Shown here: piece by piece, positions 58,601-64,000 of the stretch
Position numbering within the stretch: position 1 is the first letter of the stretch
Layout: every line of letters begins with the position of its first letter
DNA from: Streptomyces sp. CNH099
GTDB taxonomy: Bacteria > Actinomycetota > Actinomycetes > Streptomycetales > Streptomycetaceae
Reading direction: 5' to 3'
NCBI GenBank assembly: GCA_000514715.1
Contig: KI911459.1
Coordinates: 248,001 to 312,000 of the forward strand
Length of the DNA stretch: 64,000 nucleotides
Made by a program: the position numbers and the translations under genes
Notes under the pieces: generated by a model
Databases searched by the model: none
Seen by the model: only the letters and a program-made list of their open reading frames with translations
Told to the model about the DNA's origin: nothing

Positions 58601-60158
58601 CGTCGTCATCCGCTCCGAGGAGACCCGCCACCGCATGCACGAGCTGGCCCGGCGGCAGCGCGAGGCGTACGCGAAGAGCCTGCCCAAGGGCCGGGCGAAG
58701 CAGTTCAAGGAGCTGAAGGTGGAGGCGATCCGGGACACCCCGGTCAACATCGTCGTCACCGCCGACCCCACCCGCGGCGGCCGGCACACCCTCGGCCGGC
58801 ACACCCAGCCGCAGATGGCCCCGTACTCCTCCGCCCTCGCCGTCGAGAACCTCTGGCTCGCCGCCCGCGCCGAGGGCCTCGGCGTGGGCTGGGTCAGCTT
58901 CTTCGACGAGCGCGAACTCGTGCGCGAGCTGGAGCTGCCGGAGCACCTGGACGTCGTGGCGTACCTCTGCGTCGGCTACGTCGACGAGTTCCCGGACGAG
59001 CCGGAGCTGGTGCAGTCCGGCTGGTCCAGGCGGCGCCCGCTGTCCTGGGTCGTCCACGAGGAGAGCTACGGCCGCCGCGCGCTGCCCGGCGAGGACCCGC
59101 ACGACCTGCTCGCCGAGACCCTGGCGGGCATCCGCCCGCTGGACGCCAAGGCGCTCGGCGAGGCGTGGGAGCGGCAGAAGCGGATGACGAAGCCGGCCGG
59201 TGCGCTCGGCGTGCTGGAGATCATCTCGGCGCAGCTGTGCGGGCTGTCCCGCACGTGCCCGCCGCCGGTGCCGGAGCCCGCGGCCGTCGCCGTCTTCGCC
59301 GGCGACCACGGCGTGCACGCGCAGGGCGTCACGCCCTGGCCGCAGGAGGTCACCGGCCAGATGGTCGCCAACTTCCTCGCCGGCGGCGCCGTCTGCAACG
59401 CCTTCGCCACCCAGGTCGGCGTCGAGGTGTGCGTCGTGGACGCCGGGGTGGCCGCCGAGCTGCCCGCCTCGGCGGGGCTCGTGCCGCGCAAGGTGCGCGC
59501 GGGCACCGCGGACATGACGGCCGGCCCCGCGATGTCCCGGGAGGAGGCGCTGCGGGCCGTCGAGGTGGGCGTCGAGACCGCCAGGGACCTGGTCGCGGCG
59601 GGCAACAAGGCGCTGCTGACCGGCGAGATGGGCATCGCGAACACCACCGCGTCCGCCGCGCTCATCTCCGTCTTCACCGACACCGAGCCCGCCGAGGTGA
59701 CCGGCCGCGGCACCGGCATCGACGACGAGACGCACGCCCGCAAGGTCGAGGCCGTCCGCCGCGCCATCGAGGTCAACCGGCCCGACCCCGCCGACCCGGT
59801 CGGCGTGCTGGCCGCGGTCGGCGGCCTGGAGCACGCCGCGCTCGTCGGCTTCATCCTCGCCGGCTCGGCGCTGCGCACGCCCGTCCTCCTCGACGGCGTG
59901 AGCGCGGGCGCGGCGGCGCTGGTCGCGCGCGCGGTGGCGCCGGAGGCGCTGTCGGCGTGCATCGCGGGCCACCGCAGCCCGGAGCCGGGGCACGCGGCGG
60001 CGCTGACGAAGCTGGGGCTGCGCCCGCTGATCGACCTCGACCTGCGCCTCGGCGAGGGCACCGGCGCGCTGCTGGCGCTGCCGCTGGTGCAGAGCGCGGC
60101 GCGGGCCATGCACGAGGTGGCGACGTTCGACGCGGCGGGTGTGACGGAGAAGGGCTGA
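55662..60158 (+). CDS. cobT: Giant fusion: disordered extension + BluB-like nitroreductase + CobT
   Basis: The 1498-aa protein has three parts. Residues 1-925 are low-complexity Ala/Pro/Gly-rich and predicted disordered, with repeated blocks (see finding). Residues about 926-1150 form a BluB-like nitroreductase (EREAVHRVMRERRDIRNGF, TAPSVGHSQPWDFVVIRSEE, AVENLWLAARAEGLGVGWVS), which makes 5,6-dimethylbenzimidazole from FMN. Residues 1161-1498 are CobT (KPAGALGVLEIISAQL, VFAGDHGVHAQGVTPWPQEVT, LTGEMGIANTTASAALISVF, RLGEGTGALLALPLVQSA with the catalytic Glu), which joins the base to nicotinate mononucleotide. The domains make consecutive substrates for the lower cobalamin ligand. ATG 55662 is 8 nt after AAGGAG; ATG 55683 is possible. 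Confidence 0.93.
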   Translation: MGEGYGRMTDTGKLPEGHQPGPDDADGEHLPAPGTARPGAAAPAPPADDDDLLFLPGAQGAWTEQRNPAAGAAAPDAGARDVSSGGGTASAGGAAAPGAEPAPGGQRRPLHMGPPVPEPAGGVVRSLADRGPASGSVDTREAVAAADAGAAAPADGTALAATGNAAGTGADSPTPAAPAAPAGPEAPAAQQGAPEGPGTAPGDVPDQAAAAAPAVPGRPVHTAAPGAGADGPHPPVPTAAGSVPPQAAGAAGQVPHPPPRTPGPPTTGPEYLDVTRVGATHLPGPQLGEIPPAPAGWTSVSHPADTETVAQAPPQEAGGPDPAAVSPTESPNTQAAPPAHDGATEAAPADRPSGETAAQAPAPGGEPTAPPQAGAAGAAPVDAAQAAVRRAAASAGASLGRGLSTAGGTATAAAGQDGSAAEQAADVTAPEDGAAGGHQADAGGLADAAVPHAASGSAGVSATAAAGAQAHAGRPGDAAVAHTAAEGRPGDGAAVEPVDTSAAGAAPQTARGGTAGGRAGVAASAAATAGRQADGGDVAGAAAPHPAGEPAEVSATVAAAAQASPDGTAGGRSGVAPATPVVCGPQAGGELAGVAVPHAATDPADASATGAAPQAEPADGPHAVRDARSGDGPRGRTDRRDHAAAAQSAIGGAVPAGDRSAGAPAPHPVTDDPPGTAAAGGDGQHAENGAVAAVAGELAPGDRADTAGSTPAAQPAGQPADSSEPRPADGAVLHAVADGQPVNGAKARAANGHAVPGGQPAAPAAKDVRQAPVPGVPAARAAGDEAAPAAAVHAASGPRRGVSLGVRNGAQAVPAGTAAEDGAGAAPEAPPADASAETAAPVAQLRGRRRRGTAVSAPVAAASATPAGEAQGQDAAAAAAVHVPAHGSPAPPADAPAAGASGSDADPAGTEAPGPGPDADAEAAPGFADAEREAVHRVMRERRDIRNGFRSDPVPHEVLLRVLEAAHTAPSVGHSQPWDFVVIRSEETRHRMHELARRQREAYAKSLPKGRAKQFKELKVEAIRDTPVNIVVTADPTRGGRHTLGRHTQPQMAPYSSALAVENLWLAARAEGLGVGWVSFFDERELVRELELPEHLDVVAYLCVGYVDEFPDEPELVQSGWSRRRPLSWVVHEESYGRRALPGEDPHDLLAETLAGIRPLDAKALGEAWERQKRMTKPAGALGVLEIISAQLCGLSRTCPPPVPEPAAVAVFAGDHGVHAQGVTPWPQEVTGQMVANFLAGGAVCNAFATQVGVEVCVVDAGVAAELPASAGLVPRKVRAGTADMTAGPAMSREEALRAVEVGVETARDLVAAGNKALLTGEMGIANTTASAALISVFTDTEPAEVTGRGTGIDDETHARKVEAVRRAIEVNRPDPADPVGVLAAVGGLEHAALVGFILAGSALRTPVLLDGVSAGAAALVARAVAPEALSACIAGHRSPEPGHAAALTKLGLRPLIDLDLRLGEGTGALLALPLVQSAARAMHEVATFDAAGVTEKG
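56968..57500 (+). repeat. Imperfect internal duplications in the CobT extension
   Basis: Three protein-level copies start near 56,974, 57,250 and 57,415. Each has a Gln-Ala-(Asp/Gly) opening, then (Leu/Val)-Ala-x-(Ala/Val)-Ala/Val-Pro-His, an Ala/Pro stretch and SAT-Ala-Ala. The copies are about 275 and 165 bp apart and have diverged, so they are old duplications, not a fresh tandem repeat. Confidence 0.5.
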
Positions 60159-60265
60159 GCGTCCGTACGCCCCGGAGGCGTGCGGCGTCGGCGGCCGTGC
60201 GGGCCGGGGCGTACGGGGCGGCGTTGGCTGTCCCCGGTGCGTCCCGCTGCCGGCCGCCGCCGGAG

Positions 60266-60312
60266 ATGGGGGTACCCCCTGGACCGGAGCTTGTCGGAGG
60301 TCCTTGGGGGAG
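60266..60312 (-). repeat. 47-bp interspersed palindromic repeat, copy 1
   Basis: The 47 bp read inward from GGGGGTACCCCC and end TTGGGGGAG. They form the reverse complement of the copy at 60966-61012, with one mismatch in 47. The element can fold by itself (CCCCC/GGGGG and GGACC/GGTCC arms). Such CTCCCCC..GGGGGTACCCCC elements are common intergenic repeats in Streptomyces by recollection. This copy lies between cobT and the cysG-like gene. Confidence 0.85.
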
Positions 60313-60452
60313 CCTGCGGCGCCGCTCCGGTGCAGGCCATAGGGTTGGCGTCACGGGCCGGGCGCGCCCAGCCCGGCACCGACCGCAGTCCGCGACGAAC
60401 TGCCGCTCCGACGCCGCAGCGGCCGGCACACCGTACGAGGAGCCGCTCCGCC

Positions 60453-61736
60453 ATGTCCCGTCCCCCCGCCCGTCCCGCCTCCGGTTCCGACGCCTTCGCG
60501 TACCCCGTCGGCCTGCGCCTCGCGGGCCGGCGCGTCGTCGTCCTCGGCGGCGGCCAGGTCGCCCAGCGCCGGCTGCCCGCGCTGCTCGCCGCCGGCGCCC
60601 GGATCACCCTCGTCTCGCCCTCGGCCACCCCGTCCGTGGAGGCGATGGCGGACGCCGGGGAGCTGACGTGGGTGCGGCGGCGGTACGCGGACGGGGACCT
60701 GGCGGACGCCTGGTACGCCGTGGTCGCCACCCGCGACCCCGAGGCCAACGCCGCCGCCTCCGCCGAGGCCGAGCGCCGCCGCGTCTGGTGCGTACGCAGC
60801 GACGACGCCTCCGCCGCCACCGCCTGGACCCCCGCCACCGGCCGCAGCGAGGGCGTCACCGTCGCCGTGCTCACCGGCAGCGACCCGCGCCGCTCCGCCG
60901 CCGTCCGCGACGCCGTCGTGGAGGGCCTGCGCGACGGCACGCTCAGCGCGCCCCACCACCGCACGCTCCCCCAAGGACCTCCGACAGGCTCCGGTCCAGG
61001 GGGTACCCCCATGCCCGGCGTCGCCCTCGTCGGCGGCGGCCCCGGCGACCCGGACCTCATCACCGTCCGCGGCCGCCGGCTGCTCGCCGAGGCCGACGTC
61101 GTCATCGCCGACCGCCTCGGCCCCCGCGACCTGCTGGACGAACTGCCGCCGCACGTCGAGGTGATCGACGCCGCGAAGATCCCGTACGGCCGGGCCATGG
61201 CCCAGCAGGCCATCAACGACGCGCTGATCGAGCATGCCCGGGCGGGCAGGGCGGTCGTCCGGCTCAAGGGCGGCGACCCGTTCGTCTTCGGCCGCGGCAT
61301 GGAGGAGGCGGAGGCGCTGGCGGAGGCGGGCGTGGCGTGCACGGTGGTGCCGGGCGTCACCAGCGCGATCAGCGTCCCGGCGGCGGCGGGCGTCCCGGTC
61401 ACGCACCGGGGGGTGGCGCACGAGTTCACCGTGGTCAGCGGCCACGTCGCCCCCGACGACGAGCGCTCGCTCGTGGACTGGCCGGCGCTCGCGCGGCTGC
61501 GCGGCACGCTGGTGCTGCTGATGGCGGTGGAGCGCATCGGGGCCATCGCGGAGACGCTCGTACGCGAGGGGCGCGACGCCGGAACGCCGGTGGCGATCGT
61601 GCAGGAGGGCACCACGGCGGCGCAGCGGCGGGTGGACGCCACGCTCGCCACGGCCGCGGACGCGGTGGCGCGGGAGGGGGTGCGGCCGCCGGCGGTGATC
61701 GTCGTCGGCGACGTCGCGGCGCGGCCGGCCGGCTGA
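60453..61736 (+). CDS. Bifunctional precorrin-2 dehydrogenase / uroporphyrinogen-III C-methyltransferase (CysG-like)
   Basis: The 427-aa protein joins a precorrin-2 dehydrogenase (about 10-165, RVVVLGGGQVAQRRLPALLAAG, an NAD-binding fold for siroheme synthesis) to a SUMT/CobA methylase (about 190-427, VALVGGGPGDPDLITVRGRR, VRLKGGDPFVFGRG, VVPGVTSAISVPAAAGVPVTHRG). It feeds precorrin-2 to siroheme and cobalamin. The linker between the domains (about residues 172-187) is encoded by the 47-bp palindromic repeat (copy 2). ATG 60453 follows GAGGAG (60437-60442) at 10 nt. Located 294 bp after cobT, which supports a corrinoid role. Confidence 0.92.
   Translation: MSRPPARPASGSDAFAYPVGLRLAGRRVVVLGGGQVAQRRLPALLAAGARITLVSPSATPSVEAMADAGELTWVRRRYADGDLADAWYAVVATRDPEANAAASAEAERRRVWCVRSDDASAATAWTPATGRSEGVTVAVLTGSDPRRSAAVRDAVVEGLRDGTLSAPHHRTLPQGPPTGSGPGGTPMPGVALVGGGPGDPDLITVRGRRLLAEADVVIADRLGPRDLLDELPPHVEVIDAAKIPYGRAMAQQAINDALIEHARAGRAVVRLKGGDPFVFGRGMEEAEALAEAGVACTVVPGVTSAISVPAAAGVPVTHRGVAHEFTVVSGHVAPDDERSLVDWPALARLRGTLVLLMAVERIGAIAETLVREGRDAGTPVAIVQEGTTAAQRRVDATLATAADAVAREGVRPPAVIVVGDVAARPAG
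60966..61012 (+). repeat. 47-bp palindromic repeat, copy 2, inside the cysG-like gene
   Basis: Inverted copy of 60266-60312 (46 of 47 identical). It is translated as part of the interdomain linker, reading roughly TLPQGPPTGSGPGGTP and ending at the codon before the SUMT domain. It keeps the reading frame open in the sense direction. Confidence 0.88.
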
Positions 61737-61818
61737 GCAGAGGGGGACGGGTGCGCGCCGCGCGGCGGGCGCGCACCCCGGAGTCGGCTGCCGGCCCGCG
61801 GCACGGCAGGATCACCCT

Positions 61819-62637
61819 GTGGCAGAACTCATCACGATCGACGACCCCGACGACCCGCGCCTGTCCGACTACGCCAACCTCACCGACGTCGAGCTGCGCC
61901 GCCGGCGCGAACCGGCGGAGGGGCTGTTCATCGCCGAGGGCGAGAAGGTCGTCCGGCGCGCCGTGCAGACCGGCTACGAGACGCGCTCCATGATGCTCTC
62001 GCCCAAGTGGGTCGACGCGATGCGGGACGTCATCGACGCGCTGCCGGCGCCCGTGTACGTCGTGAGCTTCGAGCTGGCCGAGCAGGTCACCGGCTACCAC
62101 GTGCACCGCGGCGCGCTCGCCGCCATGCGCCGCAAGCCGCTGCCCGACGCGGCGGGCATCCTGGCCACGGCGCGCCGCGTCGCCGTGCTGGAGACCGTCA
62201 ACGACCACACCAACGTCGGCGCCGTCTTCCGCAGCGCCGCCGCCCTCGGCATGGACGCCGTGCTGCTCTCGCCGGACTGCGCCGACCCGCTGTACCGGCG
62301 GTCGGTGAAGGTCTCCATGGGCGCGGTGTTCAACGTCCCGTACGCGCGGCTGGCCGACTGGCCGCACGACCTGGAGGAGGTCCGCGCGGCGGGCTTCACG
62401 CTCGTCGCCCTCACCCCGGCCGCGGACGCGGTGCCGATCACCGAGGCCGCGCCGCGGCGGCTGCCGCGGGTGGCGCTCCTGCTGGGCACGGAGGGCGCCG
62501 GGCTGTCGGCGCGGGCCCTGCGCGCGGCGGACCAGCGGGTGCGGATCCCGATGTCGAACGGCGTCGACTCGCTGAACGTGGGTGCCGCCGCGGCCGTCGC
62601 CTTCTACGCGGTGGCGACGGCCCCCGCGGCGGGCTGA
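61819..62637 (+). CDS. TrmH/SpoU-family RNA 2'-O-methyltransferase
   Basis: The 272-aa protein has an N-terminal substrate domain (LRRRREPAEGLFIAEGEKVVRRA) and a knotted SPOUT domain: motif 1 VNDHTNVGAVFRSAAALGMDAVLL, motif 2 ALLLGTEGAGLS and motif 3 RIPMSNGVDSLNVGAAAAVAFYA. It methylates ribose 2'-OH in rRNA or tRNA; target not predictable. It differs from the copy next to rplT in its motif spacing. GTG 61819 gives the family start; the SD is weak (GCAGGATCACC). A very strong hairpin follows. Confidence 0.9.
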   Translation: MAELITIDDPDDPRLSDYANLTDVELRRRREPAEGLFIAEGEKVVRRAVQTGYETRSMMLSPKWVDAMRDVIDALPAPVYVVSFELAEQVTGYHVHRGALAAMRRKPLPDAAGILATARRVAVLETVNDHTNVGAVFRSAAALGMDAVLLSPDCADPLYRRSVKVSMGAVFNVPYARLADWPHDLEEVRAAGFTLVALTPAADAVPITEAAPRRLPRVALLLGTEGAGLSARALRAADQRVRIPMSNGVDSLNVGAAAAVAFYAVATAPAAG

Positions 62638-62660
62638 AGCGGGCGGCGCGGCGGTGCCGA

Positions 62661-62693
62661 GGCCACGCCCGCGGCGGTGCCGCGGGCGTGGCC
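62661..62693 (+). terminator. Strong hairpin after the TrmH gene
   Basis: A perfect 14-bp stem (62661-62674 with 62680-62693, arm GGCCACGCCCGCGG) and a five-base loop, followed by GAAAACC. Terminates the methyltransferase transcript. Confidence 0.8.
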
Positions 62694-62773
62694 GAAAACC
62701 GTCGGCGGGGCGCGGCGGGCGCGGTGACCGCCCCCGGGGCGGCGCGGCCCGGGGGTGATCCACCGGGAGTACG

Positions 62774-62805
62774 AGGACCTGCGGCGGACGCCCGCCGCAG
62801 GTCCT
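62774..62805 (-). terminator. Hairpin at the kinase stop codon
   Basis: A perfect 14-bp stem (62774-62787 with 62792-62805, arm AGGACCTGCGGCGG) and ACGC loop. The kinase stop codon (reverse TAG, 62804-62806) lies at the base of this stem. Confidence 0.7.
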
Positions 62806-64000
62806 AGATGGGGCCCTGGCAGCCCTGCGCCGCCGCGATGCCGAGCGCGACGAGCAGCGTCACCGTCACGAACACGATGAGCCGCTGGCGCATCAGCCGG
62901 GCCCGGTCCGGCGCCGGCCGGCGCGGCGGCGCGGGCTTGCGCGCCGCCGGGGCCGGCGCCGCGTCCTCGCGCGGCCCGTGCGCACGCTGCTCCGCCGCCC
63001 GCCCGCGCTCCGCGGCCGGCGGCCGGCTCCGCTCCGGCGCCGGCCCGCGCGCGGCCGCGGCGCCGCCCGCGCGCTGCCCCGGCCGCTGGGCCGGCCCGGG
63101 CCGCTGGGCCGCTCCCGGCCGCTGGGCCGCCCCTGGCCGCTGCGGCGTTCCCGGGCGCCCCGCGCCCTGCGGCCCGGGGCGCTGCGCGGCGGCGGGGCCG
63201 GGCCGCCCGGCGCCCGTCGCGCGCGGCGTCGGCGGCCGGTGCGCGGCCGTGGGGCCCGGCGCCGTACGCTCCGGGGCGGCCCGGCGCGGCGGCGGGGCGG
63301 CCTGCGCCCCCGCGCCGTGCGCCTCGCGGGCCGCGATCTCCTTCAGCCGCAGCGACAGCTGCAGCGTCGACGGCCGGTCGTCGGGCGTCTTCGCCAGGCA
63401 GGTGCGCAGCAGCGGCGCCAGCGCGTCCGGCACGCCGTCGAGCAGCGGCTCCTCGTGCACCACCCGGTACAGCATCACCTCGGAACTGCCCTGCCCGAAC
63501 GGCGAGTCGCCCGTCGTCGCGTACGCCAGCGTGGCGCCCAGCGAGAACACGTCGCTCGCCGGCGTCACCGGCTGCCCCCGGACCTGCTCGGGCGCCAGGA
63601 ACCCGGGCGAGCCGACCGCCGTGCCGACGTGCGTCAGCGTGGAGGCCCCGGTCGCCCAGGCGATGCCGAAGTCGATGATCCGCGGCCCCTTGGGGGACAG
63701 CAGGATGTTGGACGGCTTCAGGTCGCGGTGCACCACGCCCGCCTCGTGCACGGCGACCAGGCCCTCGGAGAGCGCCGCGCCGATCGCCGCGACCCGGGCG
63801 GCCACGAGCGGGCCCTCGTCGCCGACCTTGTCGTGCAGGGAGGGGCCGGGCACGTACTGCGTGGCGAACCACGGGCGGTCCGCGTCCAGGTCGGCGGCCA
63901 CCAGCCGGGCCGTGCAGCCGCCGCGGATCCGGCGGGCCGCCGAGACCTCGCGGGCGAACCGCGACCGGAACTCCTGGTCCTCCGCCAGGTCCGGCCGGAT
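62804..64000 (-). CDS. Ser/Thr protein kinase (PknB type), N terminus outside window
   Basis: The visible 398 residues include most of the kinase: YVPGPSLHDKV, catalytic loop VVHRDLKPSNILLS, DFG in IIDFGIAWATG, the activation segment with GSPGFLAPEQV and DVFSLGATLAYA. After the domain comes a long Pro/Ala/Arg-rich linker with repeated RPG-AQ units (about 255-340) and one C-terminal helix LIVFVTVTLLVALGIAAAQG, so the kinase domain is cytosolic. The N-terminal glycine-rich loop and the Lys of subdomain II lie past 64000. There is no extracytoplasmic PASTA sensor. Stop TAG overlaps a hairpin. Confidence 0.93.
   Translation of the reverse strand: MRPDLAEDQEFRSRFAREVSAARRIRGGCTARLVAADLDADRPWFATQYVPGPSLHDKVGDEGPLVAARVAAIGAALSEGLVAVHEAGVVHRDLKPSNILLSPKGPRIIDFGIAWATGASTLTHVGTAVGSPGFLAPEQVRGQPVTPASDVFSLGATLAYATTGDSPFGQGSSEVMLYRVVHEEPLLDGVPDALAPLLRTCLAKTPDDRPSTLQLSLRLKEIAAREAHGAGAQAAPPPRRAAPERTAPGPTAAHRPPTPRATGAGRPGPAAAQRPGPQGAGRPGTPQRPGAAQRPGAAQRPGPAQRPGQRAGGAAAARGPAPERSRPPAAERGRAAEQRAHGPREDAAPAPAARKPAPPRRPAPDRARLMRQRLIVFVTVTLLVALGIAAAQGCQGPI

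Noticed and set aside
57351..60113. A 920-codon antisense frame under cobT
   Set aside because: Low-complexity shadow of the Ala/Pro-rich sense protein; no motif, no RBS.
60266..61012. Terminal inverted repeats of an insertion sequence
   Set aside because: No transposase lies between them; the segment holds the start of the cysG-like gene, and each repeat is itself a palindrome of the interspersed kind.

Overview
The window is very GC-rich, its coding strands show strong third-position G/C bias, and its gene order matches what I recall of the Streptomyces chromosome core (infC-rpmI-rplT, SpoU methyltransferase, sensor kinase, pheST, argCJBDR, argGH, glpQ-type diesterase, metNIQ, cob genes). 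It is most likely a chromosomal segment of a Streptomyces or close relative; the species assignment is inference only.

Layout. (1) 0-8 kb: end of a DUF1844 gene, then infC with a non-canonical ATC start behind an attenuator-like leader, rpmI, rplT, a 2'-O-ribose methyltransferase, a soluble PAS histidine kinase and pheS-pheT. (2) 8-25.4 kb: an accessory block between pheT and argC. It holds a minimal type I-E CRISPR array (3 repeats, 2 spacers, no cas genes), a DUF1330/PhzF pair, an MDR oxidoreductase beside a TetR remnant without its HTH, a GNAT, a Tat sulfatase, a two-component system convergent with an MmpL exporter, a 0.7-kb stretch without genes, a 3-hydroxyacyl-CoA dehydrogenase, a Tat glycosidase, small genes and a GMC oxidoreductase. 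(3) 25.5-38.5 kb: arginine biosynthesis argCJBD-argR and argGH, each unit with a readable promoter and shared ARG-box-like sequence. Between them lie an SMR efflux gene with its TetR, a GNAT, a PNPOx-fold protein and a divergent tartrate/D-malate dehydrogenase-DASS transporter pair. (4) 38.6-46 kb: aldo/keto reductase, then a co-directional run of small secreted protein, MoxR ATPase, DUF58, an 80-aa coupled ORF, a membrane VWA protein, an HtrA-like protease and an OmpR/histidine kinase pair, which looks like one envelope-associated module. (5) 46-53.9 kb: PlsC, Tat GDPD, a sigma-like protein, a GNAT, two membrane proteins and a methionine ABC transporter preceded by a Cys/Met leader peptide, in which permease and binding protein are one polypeptide. 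(6) 54-64 kb: corrin/siroheme genes cobL, a roughly 1500-residue disordered-BluB-CobT fusion and a CysG-like dehydrogenase/methyltransferase fusion, then a TrmH-family methyltransferase and a partial Ser/Thr kinase.

The points most worth following are the MetI-MetQ fusion without a lipobox, the giant CobT with an internally duplicated disordered extension, a 47-bp interspersed palindrome that forms the interdomain linker of the CysG-like protein and recurs inverted 0.65 kb upstream, the metN leader peptide, and the orphan CRISPR array.
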